64,000 nt of DNA, taken from positions 224,767-288,766 of the forward strand of contig NZ_LAVS01000001.1 of the NCBI RefSeq assembly GCF_000986865.1. The letters are read 5' to 3'. Made by a program: the position numbers and the translations under genes. Each line of letters opens with the position of its first letter. The first letter of the stretch is position 1. The DNA is from Rheinheimera mesophila. Lineage in GTDB: Bacteria > Pseudomonadota > Gammaproteobacteria > Enterobacterales > Alteromonadaceae. The notes beneath the pieces were generated by a model. That model did not search any database, was not told the DNA's origin, and worked only from the letters and a program-made list of their open reading frames with translations. Shown in pieces: positions 55,942 to 61,234 of the stretch.

Positions 55942-56745
55942 ATGCATCCGATGTTAAACATCGCAATTCGTGCTGCCCGCAGCGCAGGTAATGTCATCGC
56001 TAAAGCTTGTGGTCAGATGGACTTAGTTCAGACGACTCAGAAAGGCACTAATGACTTTGTGACCAACATCGATAAAGAAGCAGAACAGGCCATAGTGCAT
56101 GTTTTACGTAAGTCATTCCCGGATCACGATATTATCGGTGAAGAGAACGGCGAATATGGCAACAACAATAGCGATTACCAGTGGATCATCGACCCGCTTG
56201 ATGGCACCACCAACTTTATCAAAGGCATTCCTCACTTTGCGGTATCCATAGCTCTGCGTCATCAGGGCAAACTGGATCAAGCCGTGGTATTTGACCCATT
56301 ACGTGGCGAAGTGTTCACCGCATCCCGTGGTGCAGGCGCTCAGCTCAATGGCCGTCGTATCCGTACTACTAATTTACCTGATTTAGGCGGCGCTATTCTG
56401 GCGACTGGTTTCCCTTTTAAACACAAACACCATTTAGACGCCTACACTGAAACCTTTAAAACTCTGATGGTTCAGGCCGCAGACGTGCGTCGTACTGGTT
56501 CGGCAGCGCTGGATTTATGTTATGTCGCAGCAGGCCGTTTTGATGGTTTCTGGGAAATTGGTTTAAAGCCATGGGATTTTGCTGCAGGCGAGCTGATTTT
56601 ACGTGAAGCCGGTGGCTTAATCAGTGACTTCGCTGGTGGTAACAACTACCTGCGCAGCGGCAATATAGTGGCAGCCAGTCCAAAACTGTTAGGCGCCATG
56701 CTAAAAGGCATGCGCCCGCATTTGACTGAATCTTTACTGAAATAA
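55942..56745 (+). CDS. suhB: Inositol-1-monophosphatase SuhB
   Basis: A 267-residue inositol monophosphatase, the same length as E. coli SuhB. Motifs are GEENGEYG, WIIDPLDGTTNFIKG (metal-binding Asp residues) and KPWDFAAGELI. Besides phosphatase activity, SuhB is known to act in rRNA antitermination complexes. ATG 55942 has AAGGTAATC upstream. An earlier in-frame start is less likely. Confidence 0.95.
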   Translation: MHPMLNIAIRAARSAGNVIAKACGQMDLVQTTQKGTNDFVTNIDKEAEQAIVHVLRKSFPDHDIIGEENGEYGNNNSDYQWIIDPLDGTTNFIKGIPHFAVSIALRHQGKLDQAVVFDPLRGEVFTASRGAGAQLNGRRIRTTNLPDLGGAILATGFPFKHKHHLDAYTETFKTLMVQAADVRRTGSAALDLCYVAAGRFDGFWEIGLKPWDFAAGELILREAGGLISDFAGGNNYLRSGNIVAASPKLLGAMLKGMRPHLTESLLK

Positions 56746-56751
56746 TAGGCT

Positions 56752-56784
56752 GCGGGACGGGTTTATTCCGTCCCGCTTGTTTTT
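56752..56784 (+). terminator. Terminator of suhB
   Basis: GCGGGACGG-gtttatt-CCGTCCCGC followed by TTGTTTTT. Confidence 0.93.
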
Positions 56785-56792
56785 GCTCAGCA

Positions 56793-57167
56793 TCAGACTT
56801 GCGGCTTAGTCAAAGGCAAACCCGCATTGACCCAGGCTGTATACCCCCCAGCCAGACTCCAGACATCCTGATAACCCATTTTCTGCAACATATCGGCCGC
56901 TAATGCCGAACGAAAACCACCACCACAATACAAAATCAGCGTTTGCTGTTTATCCTGCACTGCTTTTTCCACATCGCGCTCAATCACGCCTTTACCCAAA
57001 TGAATAGCAGCAGGCAAATGCCCGGCCAGCCACTCTAAATCTTCCCGCACATCGACCAGCACATAAGGGGTAGGAAACTGCTGCAAATCAGCAATAGTCA
57101 GTTCTTTCACTCTGCTTTTGGCATCGTCGACTACAGCCAGAAAACCCGGGGAATGTTGTTTGGACAT
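56793..57167 (-). CDS. Rhodanese-domain protein
   Basis: A 124-residue single rhodanese domain. The active-site Cys is in LYCGGGFRS (about residue 85), with VLVDVREDLEWLAGHLPAA at the front. These proteins move sulfane sulfur; substrates are varied. ATG 57167 has GAAGG upstream; an ATG at 57197 is less likely. It converges on suhB. Confidence 0.87.
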   Translation of the reverse strand: MSKQHSPGFLAVVDDAKSRVKELTIADLQQFPTPYVLVDVREDLEWLAGHLPAAIHLGKGVIERDVEKAVQDKQQTLILYCGGGFRSALAADMLQKMGYQDVWSLAGGYTAWVNAGLPLTKPQV

Positions 57168-57249
57168 AAAAACCTTCTTGTAGTTACATGTAGCCACTAC
57201 TTTTAATCAATGGCCGTGTCAGTTAAATCAATATAAAACGAAGCTACCT

Positions 57250-57465
57250 CTTTTCCCCCTTAGCCGCAAGCCGTTCAAAAATGGGTGGCCAAGGTTTTAA
57301 GACGAGGAGTGTTTGAGAGAGGAGCGTTAGCGACGAACGAGTTGCCGAGTCGCCTTGGACGCACTTTTTTGAGCGGGCTTTCGCAGCGGCCAGGGTCGCC
57401 TTTTCTTTGGATACTTTCTTTTGGCGACACAAAAGAAAGTATCTCGCCAACGGCGAAAGCGTTTT
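57250..57465. repeat. Repeat-like intergenic element with perfect 14-base inverted repeat
   Basis: The region between the rhodanese and hutD genes contains GATACTTTCTTTTG (57410-57423) and its exact complement (57430-57443) around GCGACA. The sequence before it (57285-57400) is GC-rich, with GAGAGAGGAGCG and GTTGCCGAGTCGCC. In many proteobacteria such DNA recurs between genes and gives rise to spurious ORFs with LLCRQKKVSKEK-like products. Only one copy lies in this window. Confidence 0.65.
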
Positions 57466-57496
57466 AATTCAGTAGCAAACTTCCACCAAATCAGAA

Positions 57497-58066
57497 CTAC
57501 AAAATTCTAATCCACACCAACTGACAGGGCTCGGCACTGGCTTTTATCTGCAGTTCCCCTGCTTCGTCCGTACATAACAAGCTTTGCCCTGCGTCCAGTT
57601 GATAACTTTGCTCTTTGAAACTTAGCTGAAGCTGACCAGAAGCCAGATATAACAAAGATTCATTGGTCAGAGTTAAAGATGAGGGTTCATTCACAGACAA
57701 CACCTGCAAACTAGCTTTTACATCAAAGCGCCTGGTCATCAGATTAAAATCCCGCACTGGCCCTGCTATTAAGGTACAGTCAATTTCGGTTTCACCGGCA
57801 AAAGCAAAAGGCTGTAAATCTTTATCCAACACAACTGCCTGCTCTTTTGCCCCATGCAAACAAAAACCATTGCCTTGCAGCAACATAATAACGCGGTCGA
57901 TTTGTTCAAAACGGGAAAAAGGACCGTCGCTGGCGACTTCGGCTATAGAAACACGCCAGCGCATGCCGCTTTGGTCGTCAGAACGGGCGAGTTGATGCGT
58001 AATGCCACCGCCATTTTTCCAGGCCTGAGTTTGCCACTGATCTGGAGAGATAAGTTGGAGTGCCAT
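57497..58066 (-). CDS. HutD/Ves-family cupin protein
   Basis: A 189-residue protein of the HutD/Ves family: WKNGGGITHQLAR at about residue 16, WRVSIAEVASDGPFSRF and DRVIMLLQGNGFCL are typical. It has a bicupin fold. Ves of E. coli is linked to cold response and HutD to histidine utilisation, but neither role is biochemically clear. No hut genes are near. Confidence 0.85.
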   Translation of the reverse strand: MALQLISPDQWQTQAWKNGGGITHQLARSDDQSGMRWRVSIAEVASDGPFSRFEQIDRVIMLLQGNGFCLHGAKEQAVVLDKDLQPFAFAGETEIDCTLIAGPVRDFNLMTRRFDVKASLQVLSVNEPSSLTLTNESLLYLASGQLQLSFKEQSYQLDAGQSLLCTDEAGELQIKASAEPCQLVWIRIL

Positions 58067-58156
58067 AACAAGAACTTAAAAGCTATTTAAAGTGGCTTAT
58101 CTTAGGCGCTACGTTAGGGTGACAAAAGGGCCTGACCATAAATAAAAACGCCCCTT

Positions 58157-58248
58157 TGCAGCGAGGCGTAAAACGCTCCGCTGGCTTTGTTGCAGCAAAA
58201 CCAGCTGTTTTTGTAGCGGCGACCTTTAGGGTCGCCCGCAAAGCGGGC
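58157..58248. other. Cluster of small hairpins in a gene-free region
   Basis: In the 447-base gap before hutD (58067-58513) several stems lie in a row. GGCGACC-tttag-GGTCGCC (58218-58236) and GCCCGC-aaa-GCGGGC (58234-58248) share three bases, so they exclude each other. GCTGG...CCAGC (58180-58205) encloses another. They resemble dispersed palindromic elements seen in gammaproteobacteria. Confidence 0.5.
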
Positions 58249-58321
58249 AGCAATTCCAGACACCAACGCCTGTTATTTCAAGCTGATGGACGGGCGGGGG
58301 CAAGTTCAGCGAGCCTATTGC

Positions 58322-58494
58322 CCTAAGTAATTGGAGTTGCAGCGAGGCGACGAGGCTTCGAGACCCCAGGAGCATAGTTTACCTATGTGTAATTGGATTG
58401 AAGCGAGAACTCGCAGCTCATACCAATCACCATGTACCACAAACAACTGGGGCGAGAATACGAAGTCAACGAAGCTGCGGCTTCAAGTACGACG
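58322..58494 (+). repeat. Intergenic repeat family, copy 4, with internal extra DNA
   Basis: CCTAAGTAATTGGAGTTGCAGC at the left and AACGAAGCTGCGGCTTCAAG at the right are shared with the other copies. The middle is about 55 bases longer: CATAG-tttac-CTATG keeps the inner stem, and extra DNA separates it from the CTGGGG arm. The CCCCAG arm still matches CTGGGG. Confidence 0.8.
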
Positions 58495-58513
58495 CCCCGT
58501 GATGATCAAAGGC

Positions 58514-59551
58514 TTAGCAACAGGCGCTAATGCAATCCCTGCCTTCTGATTTTGCGCGATACAAAGCCGTATCTGCGGCACATAACATGGCAAATGGGGT
58601 GCGGAACTGGCCGTTGATTTCGCTGGCATGGCCCTGACTGACGCTAACGCATAAATCTTCCGGTAATCCTTGCTCACAGAAATTCAACTGGCGCACATAA
58701 TGCTGCACTTTTAAGGCCACGGCTTTGGTCATGGCTTCGTCGTGATAAGGCAGAACCAGCGCAAACTCTTCACCACCATAACGGGCTGCTAAACCCTGAC
58801 CACGGGGAACAGCCAATGAAATAGCAGCTGCAATACGACGTAAACATTCATCTCCCTGAATATGGCCGTATTGATCGTTAAACTGCTTGAAATAATCGAC
58901 GTCAACAATCAGTACACTAACAGGGCTTTGTGTTTTATTGCATTCATCCCAGCACTTCTGCAACATCTCATCAAAATGACGTCTGTTGGCAAGCGCAGTT
59001 AAAGGATCGGTGCAGGCCAGCATATGCAATTTATGGCATTGAGCTTTATGGGAAGTCAGATCACGCATCACAATCACCAGCAGCGGATCATCTGAAGGTA
59101 AATAGGACAACGACAGCTCAATATCTTTGACATCACCATTGGCACAAATAATGGCCATTTCAGCCGGCGACTGTTGCTGCGACAATAAACCCCGACGGCC
59201 CATATCCACCAGGCTGTGGTAATGCTGCTGATAACGTTTGACTAAAAAGTCCGGCCAGCAGTGCCCCCGTAATGCACCCTGGGTATGGCCCAAAAACTGC
59301 GCTGCTTTGCTGTTGATACACACTATAGTGCCGCTGGAATTGACCACTAATACAGCTTCAGACAAGTACTCAATCAAAGCAGGTAAAGACTCAAGATGAG
59401 GGACCGCATAACCACCAGCACCAGAAAAATCGATCCGGCTTACATCGTTGCGATTATAAAGTGAAGGGTTTAACTCGGCACTACTGCCATTCGCTTCACT
59501 TACAGGTGCAGAGGTTAAATATAATCTTTTAGTTTGTGCTGAACGAGTCAT
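58514..59551 (-). CDS. Diguanylate cyclase with PAS domain
   Basis: About 345 residues from ATG 59551 (GGAG nine bases upstream; ATG 59566 is possible). A PAS domain (about 55-165: ALIEYLSEAVLVVNSSGTIV) precedes a GGDEF domain (about 175-345) with intact RYGGEEFALVLP, so it should make c-di-GMP. The product-inhibition I-site is broken: RGQG stands where RxxD is expected. No membrane segment is present, so sensing is cytoplasmic. Confidence 0.92.
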   Translation of the reverse strand: MTRSAQTKRLYLTSAPVSEANGSSAELNPSLYNRNDVSRIDFSGAGGYAVPHLESLPALIEYLSEAVLVVNSSGTIVCINSKAAQFLGHTQGALRGHCWPDFLVKRYQQHYHSLVDMGRRGLLSQQQSPAEMAIICANGDVKDIELSLSYLPSDDPLLVIVMRDLTSHKAQCHKLHMLACTDPLTALANRRHFDEMLQKCWDECNKTQSPVSVLIVDVDYFKQFNDQYGHIQGDECLRRIAAAISLAVPRGQGLAARYGGEEFALVLPYHDEAMTKAVALKVQHYVRQLNFCEQGLPEDLCVSVSQGHASEINGQFRTPFAMLCAADTALYRAKSEGRDCISACC

Positions 59552-59696
59552 AGGTCTGTGCTCCATAAGCCCTTGTACCGACGCAATTGATGCGTTTACT
59601 GAGCATGACTTTAGAACTTATGGAAAAAACAAACCTTCCGGCAACCTTCTGATTTAAACAATTGATTTTAAATGAAATTATTTTTATCTAAAAACT

Positions 59697-59723
59697 AAAA
59701 AAGCCCCAGCAAGGGGCTTTTTA
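59697..59723 (-). terminator. Terminator of the secreted-paralogue gene
   Basis: AAAAAGCCCC-agcaa-GGGGCTTTTT. On the minus strand it lies about 100 bases after the stop of the 252-residue gene and ends in TTTTTTAGTTTTT. Confidence 0.88.
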
Positions 59724-59824
59724 TTCAACTCTGTTGCTTGTGTCAGCAGTAAAAAGCCTGTTCACACCTGCTGATGAAGACAACTATTCAGCGTTTACCG
59801 CCAAGCACAACAGCGTTACCGAGC

Positions 59825-60583
59825 TTACATAGGAGGCTTATTATCTTTATTTACAACCTGCGGATCCGGGCTTACCAGTAGCAAATCATTTTCTTCCGAC
59901 TCGAGGATAAACTGGTATTTGCTGACACCGGAGTTTTCAATATTGTTCTCCAGCTGAATGCTTTGGCCGTCGCTACTTACCGTCACTTTTTCTATATGAC
60001 CGTCAAAAGGGTTGGTAAAACCAGCACCAACTAAACGTAAACCTTTAGGCGATTTTTTGCCCGGCACCAACACATAAGTAATAGTGGTATTTTCAGTCAG
60101 CTCGACATTACCATCACAAACAACGCCACTTTGGGCATAACCAAATATCGCCTGTTTATTTTTATCTAAGGTGACACTGGTTTCGATAGGATCGGCGGCA
60201 TTACAAAATGGCAAGCTGGACCCTGTTAATAACAATTTATCGGTGTCAGTGACAATCAGCGCATTTTGATACTGACTGATGCTACTTTGTTGGCCAAATA
60301 GCACCAGAATTTTATAAATTTCAGTGGCAGACAAATTGGATTCCAGCAGCTCTTTATCAAAGCTGATTTGCTGGCCTTTTTTCGAAAACTTCACACTGCT
60401 GACAAACTGAAATACATGCTGTTCCAGTGCATCTAAAGGCGAAGCTGAATTTAACAGTTGTTGTAAATCAGCATTGGTTTTTACAGGGGCAAGTGCCAGA
60501 TCAATTTCTTGTTGGGTGGCGGCCTGGCTTAAAAATGGTGCAGCTACTAATAAGGCAGTAAAAAGTAAAGTCGTTTTTTTCAC
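59825..60583 (-). CDS. Secreted protein with C-terminal DP-motif domain, unknown
   Basis: A 252-residue protein from GTG 60583 with AAAGGAATTAGC upstream. The signal peptide ends near residue 21 (FLSQA-AT). Residues about 22-120 are unique. Residues about 130-252 align along their whole length with the small neighbour: VC.GNV, GAGF..P.D, VS.DGQ and LLL.SPDPQV.NKD..PP are shared. Two Cys (about 132 and 160) could pair. I do not recognise the domain; the small neighbour resembles proteins that databases call the DP-EP family (from memory). It has its own promoter and terminator, downstream of the STAND gene cluster. Confidence 0.72.
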   Translation of the reverse strand: MKKTTLLFTALLVAAPFLSQAATQQEIDLALAPVKTNADLQQLLNSASPLDALEQHVFQFVSSVKFSKKGQQISFDKELLESNLSATEIYKILVLFGQQSSISQYQNALIVTDTDKLLLTGSSLPFCNAADPIETSVTLDKNKQAIFGYAQSGVVCDGNVELTENTTITYVLVPGKKSPKGLRLVGAGFTNPFDGHIEKVTVSSDGQSIQLENNIENSGVSKYQFILESEENDLLLVSPDPQVVNKDNKPPM

Positions 60584-60632
60584 GCTAATTCCTTTTAATT
60601 GAAAGGGTTAAGATGGGGACAAATCTGGCTCT

Positions 60633-60661
60633 ATACTAATAGCGGGACAACGAATAAACAA
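60633..60661 (-). promoter_or_regulatory. Candidate promoter of the secreted paralogue
   Basis: On the minus strand TTGTTT and TAGTAT are separated by 17 bases, about 50 bases before the GTG start. Confidence 0.5.
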
Positions 60662-60705
60662 GAGAAAATCGGGGACAACTTGAGTTGTGGCTTTTTAAAA
60701 CTGAA

Positions 60706-60730
60706 AGAAAAAGCCCCAGCTGGGGCTTTA
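60706..60730 (-). terminator. Terminator after the small DP-motif gene
   Basis: AAAGCCCCAGCTGGGGCTTT is a fully palindromic stem and on the minus strand is followed by TTCTTTC. It separates the small gene from the secreted paralogue. Confidence 0.8.
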
Positions 60731-60812
60731 GATTAAGAGTTACTGACAGTTATAGATGCTAACTACTGAATTGAATGCAGTGTTTAGCAATCAGAAAAAA
60801 ATAGAACCGGTA

Positions 60813-61199
60813 TTAGTACTTAGGAGGGTCTATATCTTTATTAATTACCTGTGGATCGGGACTTAGCAGCAACAAACTATTGGTTGTATTAGTAAAAATT
60901 AACTGAAATTTTGTTGTACCGGCCACATTATCCTCATCCACCAGCACCAGCTCTTGGCCATCCGCAGAAACCTGTACTGCATCAATAATATTGTCATAAG
61001 GGGTTAAAAAACCTGCGCCCATAAAAGCATAACCAGCAGAATTGACCAGTCTGTAAGTAATATCTTCACCACAAGTCACCACTACATTACCAGTGCAAAC
61101 TTCACCATCCTGCAGATAAGTCACTTTAGGCTCCTGATTGGCATCCAGCGTAATCATGACTTCAATAACAGGACCCTGAATTAAGTTTGTTGCGTTCAT
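60813..61199 (-). CDS. Small DP-motif protein (DP-EP-like), paralogue of the secreted protein
   Basis: A 128-residue protein without signal peptide, from ATG 61199 with AAGGAAAACTT upstream. The sequence is predicted all-beta: VCTGNVVVTCGEDITYRLV, MGAGFLTPYDN, VSADGQELVLVD and the end LLLLSPDPQVINKDIDPP. It matches the last 120 residues of the secreted neighbour. It has two Cys, one in the same place as in the paralogue. It follows the STAND ATPase gene by 35 bases in the same orientation and is likely co-transcribed with it. Function unknown. Confidence 0.75.
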   Translation of the reverse strand: MNATNLIQGPVIEVMITLDANQEPKVTYLQDGEVCTGNVVVTCGEDITYRLVNSAGYAFMGAGFLTPYDNIIDAVQVSADGQELVLVDEDNVAGTTKFQLIFTNTTNSLLLLSPDPQVINKDIDPPKY

Positions 61200-61234
61200 A
61201 AGTTTTCCTTGGTTTGGGTTAAATAACAAAAAAT

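Noticed and set aside
57244..57450. A 68-residue minus-strand open frame (start MARYFLLCRQKK)
   Set aside because: It lies entirely within the inverted-repeat element and has the composition of spurious frames found in such repeats. No RBS fits.
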